47,253 nucleotides of DNA from Robiginitomaculum sp. Lineage in GTDB: Bacteria; Pseudomonadota; Alphaproteobacteria; Caulobacterales; Maricaulaceae. A program made the translations under genes and the position numbers. The notes below the pieces were generated by a model. The model ran no database searches and had not been told where the DNA came from. It saw only the letters and a list, made by a program, of their open reading frames with translations. The stretch is taken from the NCBI GenBank assembly GCA_021776675.1, contig JAJFFM010000078.1, positions 1 to 47,253 of the forward strand, read 5' to 3'. The stretch's first letter is position 1. Each line of letters opens with the position of its first letter. This document shows, one piece after another, positions 26,507 to 37,146 of the stretch.

Positions 26507-28404
26507 GCCGATTTCTCCGGATTTAGTTTAGAGCGCGAACCCCGTTTTATATATGCGAGCACCGCAGATAAAGCGCCGGGGGTGACACCTTCCATACGTG
26601 CCGCTTGTCCTAATGTTGCGGGACGAACAGCCGCCAACTTCTCGCGCACTTCATTGGAAATTCCGCCAATAAGGCCGTAGTCCAGTGTGTCAGGTAAGCG
26701 CAAACCCTCATCGCGTTTAAAGGCCGCAATATCCTTGGCTTGCCGCTCAATATAACCGGCATAGAGAGCGTCTGCTTCTAAGGCCGTTCTGGTGCTTTCC
26801 GGCATAGTCTCTAGTTCGGGCCATACAGCGATTAGGGTTTTTATAGTGGTTTTGGGGTATGCCAATAAATCTAGCAAAGTTCTGCGCACACCGTCTTCAT
26901 TGATCTTGATTCCTAATGATTTAAGTTCATTTGGTGTTTTGGACAAAGTTGTCGCCAAAGCGCGAGCTTCGGCAAGGTCTTTCATTTTGGCGGAGAATGC
27001 TTTTATGCGAGATTTGCTGATAATCCCTAATCTCTCTGCAATCGGGGTTAGGCGTTGATCTGCATTGTCAGCCCGCAGAGAAAGGCGGTATTCTGCCCGG
27101 CTGGTAAACATGCGGTAGGGCTCACTAACGCCTTTTGTGATCAAATCATCAATCATTACACCGATATAGGCTTCTGAACGGTCGAGTATGAAAGGCTCTT
27201 TGTTGTTCACTGCAAATGCTGCATTAAGGCCGGCCATCAAACCTTGGGCTGCCGCTTCCTCATATCCTGTCGTGCCGTTTATTTGTCCGGCCAAATACAA
27301 GCCAGGGATACGGCGGGTTTCTAGCGTTGCGCGCAATTCTCTGGGGTCGACATAATCATATTCTATAGCGTAGCCGTATCGCTGTACCTGCACGTTTTCT
27401 AAGCCTTTAATAGTCTTCAAAAAAGCGAGTTGGACATCTTCAGGTAATGAGGTGGAAATACCATTTGGGTACACTATTTCCCCGTCTTGCGTGCCTGGCA
27501 AGCCTTCTGGTTCTAAGAAAATTTGATGTTTGTCACGATCTGCGAACCGGTTAATCTTATCTTCTATGGATGGGCAATATCTCGGACCTCGTCCTGATAT
27601 ATGTCCCGCATGAATTGCAGATTTTTGTAAGTTTTTAGCAATTATCTTGTGCGTGTTGGCGTTGGTAAAGGTAATACCACAAGATAATTGAGGAACAGTG
27701 ATTTCGTTTGTCATGAAAGAAAATGGTATAGGGTTTTCATCCGGCTGCTGCATCTCCAACGCATCCCAATTTATACTCTTATAGTACAGACGAGCCGGAG
27801 TCCCTGTTTTTAGGCGGCCCATTTTCATGCCGCTATCATATAAACGTTCTGACAATCCTATTGCTGGTTTTTCTCCGTGCCTTCCTGCAGGGACTCTTTT
27901 GTCGCCTATATGGATCATTCCCTTAAGAAATGTACCTGTAGTTAATACCACACGCGAAGCTAACCATTTACGGCCATCCTCGGCAACAACACCCTTAAGC
28001 AAGTCACCATCTATTATTAGATCCTTTACAGCTGCAGCTTCAACGCATAAACTTTTACATGAAAACAATGCTTTTTGCATAGTTTTTTTATAAAGCGCTC
28101 GGTCAGACTGAGTACGAGGCCCACGAACTGCCGGTCCCTTTGAGCGATTAAGCAACCGAAACTGGATTCCGGATGCATCTGCTATTTTAGCCATTTCTCC
28201 GCCTAGCGAATCTATTTCTCTTACTAGGTGGCCTTTTCCGAGACCGCCAATTGCAGGGTTACATGACATTTCTCCAATTGTTTCTAATTTATGGGTAAGC
28301 AATAAAGTCTGCGCACCAGCACGCGCTGCTGAACTAGCCGCTTCACAGCCAGCATGGCCGCCGCCAATTACAATAACATCGTATTGTGTGGGTGTTTGTT
28401 TCAC
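26503..28404 (-). CDS. mnmG: tRNA uridine-5-carboxymethylaminomethyl(34) synthesis enzyme MnmG (GidA)
   Basis: [92 protein letters not shown]. Confidence 0.97.
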   Translation of the reverse strand: MKQTPTQYDVIVIGGGHAGCEAASSAARAGAQTLLLTHKLETIGEMSCNPAIGGLGKGHLVREIDSLGGEMAKIADASGIQFRLLNRSKGPAVRGPRTQSDRALYKKTMQKALFSCKSLCVEAAAVKDLIIDGDLLKGVVAEDGRKWLASRVVLTTGTFLKGMIHIGDKRVPAGRHGEKPAIGLSERLYDSGMKMGRLKTGTPARLYYKSINWDALEMQQPDENPIPFSFMTNEITVPQLSCGITFTNANTHKIIAKNLQKSAIHAGHISGRGPRYCPSIEDKINRFADRDKHQIFLEPEGLPGTQDGEIVYPNGISTSLPEDVQLAFLKTIKGLENVQVQRYGYAIEYDYVDPRELRATLETRRIPGLYLAGQINGTTGYEEAAAQGLMAGLNAAFAVNNKEPFILDRSEAYIGVMIDDLITKGVSEPYRMFTSRAEYRLSLRADNADQRLTPIAERLGIISKSRIKAFSAKMKDLAEARALATTLSKTPNELKSLGIKINEDGVRRTLLDLLAYPKTTIKTLIAVWPELETMPESTRTALEADALYAGYIERQAKDIAAFKRDEGLRLPDTLDYGLIGGISNEVREKLAAVRPATLGQAARMEGVTPGALSAVLAYIKRGSRSKLNPEKSA

Positions 28405-28491
28405 GGGTGAAATCCTCTCGATGTGACTTTTCTATCGCCAAACCATTGGTTTGTCATGGATTTTATCATTAGTAATGTTTGTAAATATGAA

Positions 28492-28507
28492 TGTTTCACG
28501 TGAAACA
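28492..28507. promoter_or_regulatory. parS site 2 (mnmE-mnmG intergenic)
   Basis: Exact TGTTTCACGTGAAACA. Confidence 0.95.
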
Positions 28508-28529
28508 TTCTGCTAAATTTTCGGGATAC

Positions 28530-29870
28530 TTATTTTCCAATGCAAAACTGTGTGAAAACCCTATCTAAAACCGCCTCTATATCAGATTCACCCGCCAATT
28601 CTTTGATGGCGTGCAAAGCAACTCTTAAATCAGCCCCAGCAAGTTCAGGTGCTATAGATAGATTAGCAAGAGTGTTTTCAAGGGCTGAAAGCGCGCTACG
28701 CACACACTCCACATGCCGGGACCGCGTTAGTCCCGCTTGCTCCGTAAGTGAAAACCGGGATTTTATTTCCTGCTCTAAAGCATCTTCCAGTTCATCAAAT
28801 CCAGATCCAGTTGTAGCAGACAGTAAAAATGTTTCACGTGAAACATTTTTAGGAATTTTCACATCCCCTAGATCGGCTTTGTTATAAAGGGCAAAATCTC
28901 CTACAGTTAAAGTATCCAGTACCTCACTGTTATCGCTGGATAAGTCTATTACACCCAGACAAAGATCGGCATCTTGAGCACGGAGTCTTGCGCGCCTGAC
29001 ACCTTCAGCTTCAATCAAGTTTTCAGTTTCACGCAATCCTGCCGTATCAGAAACCCTTACAGGTATTCCTGAAATATGCATTTGTACTTCAACTATGTCA
29101 CGTGTCGTACCGGCCTCATCTGAGACAATTGCTGCATCGCGGCGCGCTAAACGATTGATAATACTAGATTTTCCTACATTTGGTGCGCCAATTATAGCTA
29201 TATCTAAGCCAGAACGAACCCGCTCACCGCGGTCAGATTTAGCCAACGCTTCTTTAAGTGCTTCAGATAATTCAGTTAAGTCCGCTACAGCACGATGCGC
29301 TAACTCCTCAGGTACGTCCCCTTCATCAGGAAAATCTATTTCGCCTTCTACCATTGCCAATGCATCCAGTATTTTAGAACGCCACCCTTCATAAACGTGC
29401 TTAAGGCCGCCTTCCATTTGTCGTAAAGCCTGTTTTCTTTGCCCTTCGCTTTCAGCATCTATTAAATCGGCCAAACCCTCGGCTTCTGTTAGGTCTAGTT
29501 TTCCATTTTCAAAAGCTCTGCGGGTAAACTCGCCTGGCTCTGCTTGTCGCAAACCAAGGTCGTAGAGTGTGTTAGATACAGCCTCGATAACTGCGGTACT
29601 GCCATGGGTGTGAAGTTCTACCATGTCTTCGCCGCTAAAACTCTTCGGGCCAACAAACCAAAACACCAGTGCCTCATCCAGTTTTATTCCATCAGCATTC
29701 TTTAAATGACGTAATGAAGCCATGCGCGGTACTGGAAGTTTTTTCCCCGTCAATTCTTGTAAAACCTTAGTAGATTTTGGACCGCTGATCCTTATAACTG
29801 CCACACCCGCTCGTCCAGATGCGCTGGCCAAAGCAAAAATTGTGTCTGGAATAACTGGCATATAACTCAT
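28530..29870 (-). CDS. mnmE: tRNA modification GTPase MnmE
   Basis: DTIFALASASGRAGVAVIRISGP; IIGAPNVGKSSIINRLARRDAAIVSDEAGTTRDIVE; C-terminal FTQFCIGK. Confidence 0.97.
   Translation of the reverse strand: MSYMPVIPDTIFALASASGRAGVAVIRISGPKSTKVLQELTGKKLPVPRMASLRHLKNADGIKLDEALVFWFVGPKSFSGEDMVELHTHGSTAVIEAVSNTLYDLGLRQAEPGEFTRRAFENGKLDLTEAEGLADLIDAESEGQRKQALRQMEGGLKHVYEGWRSKILDALAMVEGEIDFPDEGDVPEELAHRAVADLTELSEALKEALAKSDRGERVRSGLDIAIIGAPNVGKSSIINRLARRDAAIVSDEAGTTRDIVEVQMHISGIPVRVSDTAGLRETENLIEAEGVRRARLRAQDADLCLGVIDLSSDNSEVLDTLTVGDFALYNKADLGDVKIPKNVSRETFLLSATTGSGFDELEDALEQEIKSRFSLTEQAGLTRSRHVECVRSALSALENTLANLSIAPELAGADLRVALHAIKELAGESDIEAVLDRVFTQFCIGK
28830..28845. promoter_or_regulatory. parS site 3 (inside mnmE)
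   Basis: Exact TGTTTCACGTGAAACA. Confidence 0.95.
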
Positions 29871-29988
29871 CTTCTAGTATTCGCTTTTGTATTTACTTAC
29901 GTATCTTATAAAGAAACGGTTTATAAGATAGATAATGATAAATATAAACCCGTTCTGTGCATGCAGGATAAATTAATTGGAGATTTAT

Positions 29989-30999
29989 GTGACTAAGTTT
30001 TTAGGTTCAAATTTTTATAAAGGCTCTATTTTCAGCATCTTATTGCTTTCAGCAACAGCTCTCTCGTCGTGCCAAAAGGGTAATACTACCGATAAAATTA
30101 CTAAGGACGACGTCAGAGCAAGTAACAATACGTCAAATATCTCAAATAATACGACATATCCAGATGTAATCGACTTATTTGCCTGTAAACCCGCAGAAAA
30201 TGCATTTGTCGCAGCACACCGCGGAACTCATATTGGTAGTAAATTTCCAGAAAATTCGTTGATTAGCTTACAAGCGTTGGTAAAAAATAATGTGTCCTTT
30301 GCTGAAATAGACGTAGCGCAGCTTACTGACGGTAAACTAATTACTTTCCATGATGGAACCTGGGAACGGCGATCTGTCGGACCCAATGAAGTACTATCTT
30401 TACCAGTAGCAGCAACAACATGGGAGCAATCTCAAAAACTACTTTTAAAGGATACCAATGATGCTATAACTGCAACTCGTCCTAGCTCATTTGCCGATAT
30501 CCTTACCTATGCAAAGGATAAGATATATTTAGAAATTGATTTTAAGTCCTCCGCAAGTGAAGCAGATGTAATCAGCAAAATTAAATCGGCTGGTATGCTC
30601 CATCAAGTCATATTAATATCCTATACCACAGAGCAAGCACAACGTTTACACAATCTCGCACCAACGGCGGCTATATCGGTAGGAATTTTCAAACCAAACG
30701 ATATTAAAGACCTCGAAGCACAAGGAATTCCAATTAATGTTATGACTGCATGGACAGGTGAAGGCCCCCTAACTCTTGAGCTAGCAAACGCACTCCGCCA
30801 ACATAATATTCCCATTTTAGCAGCAAGTTTTTTCTCGATTGACAATCAAGTCAAACAATCAGGAAACACGTATATTTATACTGAATTTGCAAAACTACCG
30901 GATTTAATTGTTACTGATTCAGCTTTTCAAACACAGCAAGTCCTTGAGATTAAAGGTAACAACCTTCAAAATATGAAAACCTGTTTGGCACAACAATAA
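29989..30999 (+). CDS. Glycerophosphodiester phosphodiesterase family lipoprotein
   Basis: Lipobox-like SILLLSATALSSC; FVAAHRGTHIGSKFPENSLISLQALVKNNVSFAEIDVAQLTDGKLITFHDGTWERRS (GDPD motif). GTG at 29989 with SD GGAG preferred over TTG at 29977. Confidence 0.88.
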   Translation: MTKFLGSNFYKGSIFSILLLSATALSSCQKGNTTDKITKDDVRASNNTSNISNNTTYPDVIDLFACKPAENAFVAAHRGTHIGSKFPENSLISLQALVKNNVSFAEIDVAQLTDGKLITFHDGTWERRSVGPNEVLSLPVAATTWEQSQKLLLKDTNDAITATRPSSFADILTYAKDKIYLEIDFKSSASEADVISKIKSAGMLHQVILISYTTEQAQRLHNLAPTAAISVGIFKPNDIKDLEAQGIPINVMTAWTGEGPLTLELANALRQHNIPILAASFFSIDNQVKQSGNTYIYTEFAKLPDLIVTDSAFQTQQVLEIKGNNLQNMKTCLAQQ

Positions 31000-31059
31000 T
31001 CAAATTAATAAGCGACAAATGTCACATATGTGATAATATTTTCTTTTACAAAAAGTTAT

Positions 31060-31686
31060 CTAAAGAATTAGCTCAGATACATCCCTAAAATCACCAATTT
31101 TTCCTCTTACAAATGAGTTAAATGCAATAGAAAATCGAGGTAGGGATGAAGTATTTTCTTCCACATAATGTTGTAGTCTTGAGGAAAACAATACAAGTTC
31201 TTGGCTTTCTGGCTCCACAACATTTATTTTAGTATTGTACAAATTTTGTTTCTCAGGATCATATGTGAACTCAAGCTGCTGATATCCACTATGTCTATGA
31301 AAGATCATCTTTGCACTAGGTTTTGGCAGGTCAGCAAAATAAAAAGAACCGTAAACAATAGAATTGGAATGGGAGTGACCATGCATACCTTTACCAGGGT
31401 CATTTCTTAAAACCCACGATTGGGTAACATGTAGTTTTTGCTTAATACCCATAATTGAACTTGCATATACATCCAAAGTTGCTTGAACAGCTTTTTTAAT
31501 GCTTTCAAGTTTAGGGTCTTCAAATATGTATAAGTCTTCGGAAATCAAATTCACCTGATTACCAACCATTTTAATATTTTTTAAATACTCAATTTGTTCT
31601 TCGGAAATAGCAGAAGCTAAATTTGTACGAAACAAAGGTTCAATAAACATAGGTTGAACTTCGTATTTATTGTCGGCATTTACCAT
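31060..31686 (-). CDS. Putative 2OG-Fe(II) oxygenase family protein
   Basis: QSWVLRNDPGKGMHGHSHSNSIVYGSFYFADLP and LVLFSSRLQHYVEENTSSLPRFSIAFNSF resemble uncharacterised 2OG-Fe(II) oxygenases. Confidence 0.7.
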   Translation of the reverse strand: MVNADNKYEVQPMFIEPLFRTNLASAISEEQIEYLKNIKMVGNQVNLISEDLYIFEDPKLESIKKAVQATLDVYASSIMGIKQKLHVTQSWVLRNDPGKGMHGHSHSNSIVYGSFYFADLPKPSAKMIFHRHSGYQQLEFTYDPEKQNLYNTKINVVEPESQELVLFSSRLQHYVEENTSSLPRFSIAFNSFVRGKIGDFRDVSELIL

Positions 31687-31757
31687 ATTGTAACCCCCAT
31701 TAATTTATCTAAATTATAATATTTATATTCCAAAAATAGCAAGCTTCATTACAAAAT

Positions 31758-32378
31758 TTATATTTTACTAATCGCAAGCCAAGCGGATCGATCCGTAAGC
31801 GTATCCCAATAGTCTTCAATACGGTCCGTTATTTGAGCGTGAGCTTTAGCAAGTCTAGCTAGAAGTAGACAATAGCCGACTGAAATATCAGCAGCCGAAA
31901 AACCTGATTTAAGGATATAATCATGATCGCTTAGCTGTGTTTCAAGCATTGAAAAAACCTTAATTAATTCTGCCTCGGCCCATGTTTCAATATCTTTACT
32001 GCGTTTATCAGCTGCAAAAAAGTGACGTTGATACATTAAAGTCGCTATAACTGGCGCCAACGTACTTTCTCCGTAATGGAGCCATTGTAGATATGGTCCA
32101 TATTCAGGGTCTTCTATAGATGGGCTAAGTTTACCGTCCGCATATTTATCAAGCACATATTGCATGATAGCAATACTTTCAAACATCACCATATCCCCAT
32201 CCTTGATTGCAGGAACTTTATTAAGAGGGTGTATCTTGGTGTAATTCTTACCGCCAAATTTACCCGGGATAAAGTCAATACTTTCCACATTATATGACAG
32301 ATTAAGTTCTTCTAATAACCAAAGAACCCGTAAAGATCGGGAGCGCGGTAGATGATAGACAGTAATAGGCTTTACCAT
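31758..32378 (-). CDS. Glutathione S-transferase family protein
   Basis: ITVYHLPRSRSLRVLWLLEELNLSYNVESIDF; HPLNKVPAIKDGDMVMFESIAIMQYVLDKY. Confidence 0.9.
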   Translation of the reverse strand: MVKPITVYHLPRSRSLRVLWLLEELNLSYNVESIDFIPGKFGGKNYTKIHPLNKVPAIKDGDMVMFESIAIMQYVLDKYADGKLSPSIEDPEYGPYLQWLHYGESTLAPVIATLMYQRHFFAADKRSKDIETWAEAELIKVFSMLETQLSDHDYILKSGFSAADISVGYCLLLARLAKAHAQITDRIEDYWDTLTDRSAWLAISKI

Positions 32379-32399
32379 GAATAACTTTCGACTAAATAC

Positions 32400-33010
32400 A
32401 TAAAATTTGGATTATGTTATAATTTAAAATAAGAAAATTTAAAAGACAAGTTAGTTAAACAAATAGCTAAGAGTAAAATATTAAATCACAAAACGGCTTC
32501 AATACCGAAAAGAAAAATAACTGGAAAAGAGACCGTACACACATATCTTATTCCCTCTTAATTTATTTATATAAGGAGTGATTGTAGTAGGGCCTGTGTG
32601 CATGTTTGTAATATTAAGGAATTGGCAAGAAACACTAATATTATATTAATATACACACATGATATATTAATAGAAAACGTCAACTAAAAATACAGTACAA
32701 AAAATCCATAAATATCAAAGTCTTAATAACGCTAGAAACAATAAAGCAACCGAATGAAGTTATCCACATTCATACCCATTAACATTATACAGTTTATCTA
32801 TATGTGCATAAACTGTACAAAAGAAACTATAAAATGCACACAATTCCATTTGCAGTAAAACGATCCAATGGGTTGTGAATAAATTAAAAACTATCCCCTA
32901 AAGGTAATAAAAAGTAGATAAAAAAGCTCAAAATTATAGATGCAGTTAAGGAAAACTCTAGCTAAGCTTGGACCTAAGCTTAGACCTAGATTTGGTTTGG
33001 ATAAGACGGA
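32400..33010. other. Candidate chromosomal replication origin (oriC)
   Basis: About 0.6 kb AT-rich non-coding region with three exact DnaA boxes (TTATNCACA): 32760-32768 (+), 32803-32811 (-), 32874-32882 (-). Adjacent genes diverge; parS sites and gidA/gidB/parAB lie within 4-12 kb; the regulatory protein/maf/aroE/coaE block is on the other side. Confidence 0.72.
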
Positions 33011-33016
33011 TACAAA

Positions 33017-33871
33017 ATGACCCAAATTAACAATGAGAAAAAAGGAGATGCAATTCGCGACATTTTTTTCCATGTCCATCTTGTTTCAGACTCGACCGGA
33101 GAAACCTTAGTTGGCACATCAAGAGCTTGTTGTGCACAATACCAGCACGGCATTGCTGTAGAGCATTTACATGCACTGGTACGATCAAAGCTACAATTAG
33201 AAAAGGCACTCACCTCAATCCAGGGTTACCCGGGTGTTGTGTTTTACACATTGGTAAATCCGGAAAGACGAAAATTACTGGAGAATAAGTGTACTGAGTT
33301 AAATGTCCCAATGGTGTCAATTTTAGACCCTGCTTTGGCAACCCTCGGCCGTTATCTAGGTGCGCCCATGAGCTCGGAAATTGGTGCGCAGAGAACTATG
33401 GACGTAGAGTATTTTTCGCGTATCGGCGCTTTGGATTTTGCAATGAGCCATGATGACGGCCAAAATATTGATGGCCTCAAAGACGCAGATATTGTGCTCT
33501 TCGGAATTAGTAGGACATCAAAAACACCCACATGCATATATTTAGCCAATAGAGGCTTTAAGACTGGTAATTTTCCTCTAGTTCCAGGAGCAAAAATTCC
33601 GCCGCAATTGCTCGCTTTGAAAAAACCATTTATTGTCGGCTTGGTATCAAGCCCTGACAGAATAGTGCAAATTAGACGAAATAGAATCTCTTCATTGGGT
33701 GAAAACCAAAGCACACAATATATAGACAAACAGATGGTCCGCGCTGAAATGACAGCAGCCAAACGACTATATGCAAAAAATGGTTGGCCTGTAGTTGATG
33801 TAACCCGTCGCTCAATTGAAGAAACGGCCGCACGGATTATAAATTTATATCAAGACAGAGTTGGGAAATGA
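33017..33871 (+). CDS. Pyruvate,phosphate dikinase / PEP synthase regulatory protein (kinase-pyrophosphorylase, DUF299 family)
   Basis: FHVHLVSDSTGETLVGTSRACCAQY; DIVLFGISRTSKTPTCIYLANRGFKTGNFPLVPGAKIP. Confidence 0.92.
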   Translation: MTQINNEKKGDAIRDIFFHVHLVSDSTGETLVGTSRACCAQYQHGIAVEHLHALVRSKLQLEKALTSIQGYPGVVFYTLVNPERRKLLENKCTELNVPMVSILDPALATLGRYLGAPMSSEIGAQRTMDVEYFSRIGALDFAMSHDDGQNIDGLKDADIVLFGISRTSKTPTCIYLANRGFKTGNFPLVPGAKIPPQLLALKKPFIVGLVSSPDRIVQIRRNRISSLGENQSTQYIDKQMVRAEMTAAKRLYAKNGWPVVDVTRRSIEETAARIINLYQDRVGK

Positions 33872-34479
33872 TAAGACCTCCATGCACACCAAAAATAATA
33901 CTGGCCTCCGCAAGTGCAATCCGGGCTGAAATAATGAGAAATGCAGGGATAACGTTTTCGGTAAATCCGACAAATATTGACGAAGAACCCATTAAAAAGA
34001 AATGTTTACAAAAAGGTCGCACCACAGCACAGTTGGTGGAAGAACTGGCCCTCGCAAAAGCAAGTGGTCTTAGACCATCTGGCAAGGAGATTATAGTTGG
34101 CGCAGACCAAGTACTGGAATTTAACGGTAAAGTTTTCGATAAACCTAGTTCGGTACAAGAGGCTCGCACAAGACTAATTGAGCTGCGAGGTCAGGAACAC
34201 AGGTTAATTGGCGCCGTGTGCATACTTCAAAAAGGCGCGAACCCTTGGTGCCACATTAGTACAACAAAATTAAGAATGCGCCAGTTCAGTGACGAATTCT
34301 TAAGGGGTTATATAGAGGTAGAAGGAGAGGCGCTGACTTCATGTGTTGGGGCTTATAAATTTGAAGGTAGAGGCGCGTTATTATTTGACAGGGTTGAGGG
34401 AGATTTCTTTTCTATACTTGGTTTGTCTTTATTGCCGCTATTATCAGAGCTAAGACGTCGTGGCGCACTGACTACATAA
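33868..34479 (+). CDS. maf: Maf family nucleotide pyrophosphatase
   Basis: KIILASASAIRAEIMRNAGITF; EIIVGADQVLEFNGKVFDKP; YKFEGRGALLFDRVEGDFFSILGLSLLPL. Confidence 0.92.
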   Translation: MIRPPCTPKIILASASAIRAEIMRNAGITFSVNPTNIDEEPIKKKCLQKGRTTAQLVEELALAKASGLRPSGKEIIVGADQVLEFNGKVFDKPSSVQEARTRLIELRGQEHRLIGAVCILQKGANPWCHISTTKLRMRQFSDEFLRGYIEVEGEALTSCVGAYKFEGRGALLFDRVEGDFFSILGLSLLPLLSELRRRGALTT

Positions 34480-34529
34480 ACCTGATCACTTAGAAGCAGG
34501 CTATATGGGTAAATACGGAAACAATTGAG

Positions 34530-35435
34530 ATGACACAGAGGTTAAAAATAGCAGGCGTAGCGGGTTGGCCCGTTCACCATTCTTTGTCGCCAATGCTGCA
34601 CAATTACTGGCTAAAGCACAGCACAATCAACGGTGCAATCAGAGGCGCCTATACTATGTTTGCAGTACACCCAAATGAAGCGCTATATGCGTTTAAAACC
34701 CTAAAAAAAGCTACTATCGAAGGACTAAATATCACCATCCCTCTCAAAGCTTTGGCCTTTGAGGCGGCGGACGAAGTCACACCGGACGCACAAAAACTAG
34801 GTGTGTGCAATGTGTTGTGTAAGCGAGACGGAAAATTAATAGGTCATAACACAGATATGGAAGGTTTTGCGGCCCCACTTTTGGCCCATATTGGTCATCA
34901 CTTTATCTTAAACAACGCCGTCACTTTAGTCGGTGCAGGTGGGGTTGCACGCGCAGTGCTTGGGTCTTTGTTGGCTTTGGGTGCACCGGAAATCAGGATA
35001 ATAAACCGATCGGATGAACGGGCAAAGAAACTTGCATCCAACATAAATATTCCGAGCCTACATGCTTATAATTGGTCGCAAAGACAAAGCGCCATAAAAG
35101 ACGCAGGGTTAGTCATAAATGCGACTGCAGCCGGTATGACCGGACACGATAAATTAGATATAGACGTAAGGGTAATGGCAAAGAACACGTGGGTGTATGA
35201 TTTAGTATACACTCCGCTAGAGACACCTCTCATGTTGCAAGCAAAAAACCACGGCCTTAACACCATAGGTGGCCTTGAAATGTTGATAGCGCAAGCAAGA
35301 CCATCTTTCAGATTGTTTTACGGTGCAGAACCACCCAAAAATATTGGTGCGAAAGACATGTTGATCAAACATTTACAGACTAAACATTTACAGACTAAAC
35401 ATTTACAGGCCAAGCATTTGCAGGCGGCAAAATGA
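34530..35435 (+). CDS. aroE: Shikimate dehydrogenase
   Basis: AGVAGWPVHHSLSPMLHNYWLKH; EGLNITIPLKALAFEAADEVTPDA; NTDMEGF; C-terminal KHLQ repeat tail. Confidence 0.95.
   Translation: MTQRLKIAGVAGWPVHHSLSPMLHNYWLKHSTINGAIRGAYTMFAVHPNEALYAFKTLKKATIEGLNITIPLKALAFEAADEVTPDAQKLGVCNVLCKRDGKLIGHNTDMEGFAAPLLAHIGHHFILNNAVTLVGAGGVARAVLGSLLALGAPEIRIINRSDERAKKLASNINIPSLHAYNWSQRQSAIKDAGLVINATAAGMTGHDKLDIDVRVMAKNTWVYDLVYTPLETPLMLQAKNHGLNTIGGLEMLIAQARPSFRLFYGAEPPKNIGAKDMLIKHLQTKHLQTKHLQAKHLQAAK
35367..35426. repeat. 15-bp tandem repeat, 4 copies, at the aroE 3' end
   Basis: AAACATTTACAGACT x2, AAACATTTACAGGCC, AAGCATTTGCAGGCG; encodes KHLQ repeats. Confidence 0.95.
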
Positions 35436-36028
35436 TAATAATAGGTCTGACCGGATCCATAGGCATGGGTAAATCCACCACCGCTGAATTGTTTAGGGAT
35501 GCGGGAGCTTATGTGTTTGATGCAGATATGGCCGTGCATAATCTTTACGCCAAAGGCGGGGCGGCCGTACCTTTATTGGGCTCAGTGTTTCCTGATATAA
35601 TTGTAGATGATGCTGTTGATCGGGCAAAGCTGTCCAAACATTTACAAGCTGACCCATTGCAAATTCAAGTGCTCGAAAGTTTCATCCACCCTATGGTAGT
35701 GGAGATACGTGCCCAAGCGGTAGCAGAAGCCAAACGCCAAGGTAAAAGCGTTTTTGTCGCCGATATCCCGCTTTTATTTGAAACGGGCGGCGATGCTCTG
35801 GTTGATAAAACGGTCGTGGTAAGCGCGAGCAGCTCTGTGCAAAAAAAACGAGTGCTGGCACGAGACGGTATGACAGAAACCAAGTTTAATATGATAAAAA
35901 GTAGACAAATGCCAGACAAAGAAAAAAGAGCCCGCGCCGACTTTATAATAGAAACTGACAAAGGCATTGATAATGCACGTGGGCAAGTGCTTGAAATTAT
36001 GAATTCTCTGAATAATAAAGAGCATTGA
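35432..36028 (+). CDS. coaE: Dephospho-CoA kinase
   Basis: [67 protein letters not shown]. Confidence 0.95.
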   Translation: MIIIGLTGSIGMGKSTTAELFRDAGAYVFDADMAVHNLYAKGGAAVPLLGSVFPDIIVDDAVDRAKLSKHLQADPLQIQVLESFIHPMVVEIRAQAVAEAKRQGKSVFVADIPLLFETGGDALVDKTVVVSASSSVQKKRVLARDGMTETKFNMIKSRQMPDKEKRARADFIIETDKGIDNARGQVLEIMNSLNNKEH

Positions 36029-36078
36029 CGCCCGCCCCTGCAATTGCCAAAACGAGCTCCAAATTAACGGAAGTAACA

Positions 36079-37146
36079 ATGGCCGATATTGAAACATTAA
36101 AATCTAAATACACAGGCGAGATACAAGCCGCCGCTGATCTAATGGCACTCGACGCTATACGGGTTGCTGCGCTGGGTAAAAAGGGTGAGGTTAGTTTGCA
36201 AATGCGCACGCTTGGTCAAATGTCTCCGGACGAAAAAAAGATAATGGGCCCAGCCCTGAACGGCCTTAAAAATGAATTGGCCGCATTGGTAGAGGCGCGT
36301 AAATTAGTCCTTGAAGGCGACGCATTAAACGCCGCTCTTGCATCTGAAACTCTGGACATGTCTTTACCGGTCACCAACAAAACCGGAACCTTACATCCGG
36401 TGATGCAGGTGATGGAAGAGATGGCGGTCATATTTGCTCATCAAGGGTTTTCTGTTGCCGAAGGGCCGGACATCGAAGACGATTTTCATAATTTTACGGC
36501 GCTTAATTTTCCGCCCGGACATCCGGCGCGCGATATGCATGATACGTTTTTCTTAAAACCGGACGAAAACGGTGAGAAGATGGTGCTCCGTACCCATACG
36601 TCTCCTGTGCAAATCCGCACAATGATGAACCAAAAACCGCCTATCCGCATTATCGTACCGGGGCGGACTTATCGCTGTGATAGTGATCAAACCCATACCC
36701 CGATGTTCCATCAAGTCGAAGGCTTGGTCATAGACAAGACAACTCATATGGGGCACCTCAAAGGCTGCCTGATGGATTTTGTCTCGGCGTTTTTTGAAAC
36801 CGATGTAGAAACCCGTTTCCGCCCGCATCATTTTCCGTTCACCGAACCTAGCGCCGAAATGGATGTGCGCTATGAACGGGTCGGGGATGAGATTCGTATC
36901 GGCCAAGGCGATAACTGGATGGAAATCCTTGGTTGCGGCATGGTGCATCCCAATGTGCTTATCAACTGCGGCCTCGACCCGGACGAATATCAAGGCTTCG
37001 CCTTTGGCATGGGCGTAGACCGCCTCGCTATGCTCAAATACGGCATGCCAGACCTGCGCGACATGTTCGCAGGCGACGGACGGTGGTTGGAGCATTACGG
37101 GTTTTCACCGTTACTCCAAGCTAATTTAGCAACGGGACTAAGCTGA
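36079..37146 (+). CDS. pheS: Phenylalanyl-tRNA synthetase alpha subunit
   Basis: [97 protein letters not shown]. Confidence 0.96.
   Translation: MADIETLKSKYTGEIQAAADLMALDAIRVAALGKKGEVSLQMRTLGQMSPDEKKIMGPALNGLKNELAALVEARKLVLEGDALNAALASETLDMSLPVTNKTGTLHPVMQVMEEMAVIFAHQGFSVAEGPDIEDDFHNFTALNFPPGHPARDMHDTFFLKPDENGEKMVLRTHTSPVQIRTMMNQKPPIRIIVPGRTYRCDSDQTHTPMFHQVEGLVIDKTTHMGHLKGCLMDFVSAFFETDVETRFRPHHFPFTEPSAEMDVRYERVGDEIRIGQGDNWMEILGCGMVHPNVLINCGLDPDEYQGFAFGMGVDRLAMLKYGMPDLRDMFAGDGRWLEHYGFSPLLQANLATGLS

Noticed and set aside
28396-28413. Fourth parS at TGTTTCACGGGTGAAATC
   Set aside because: Has a one-base insertion and a mismatch relative to the palindrome; not a credible ParB nucleation site without ChIP data.
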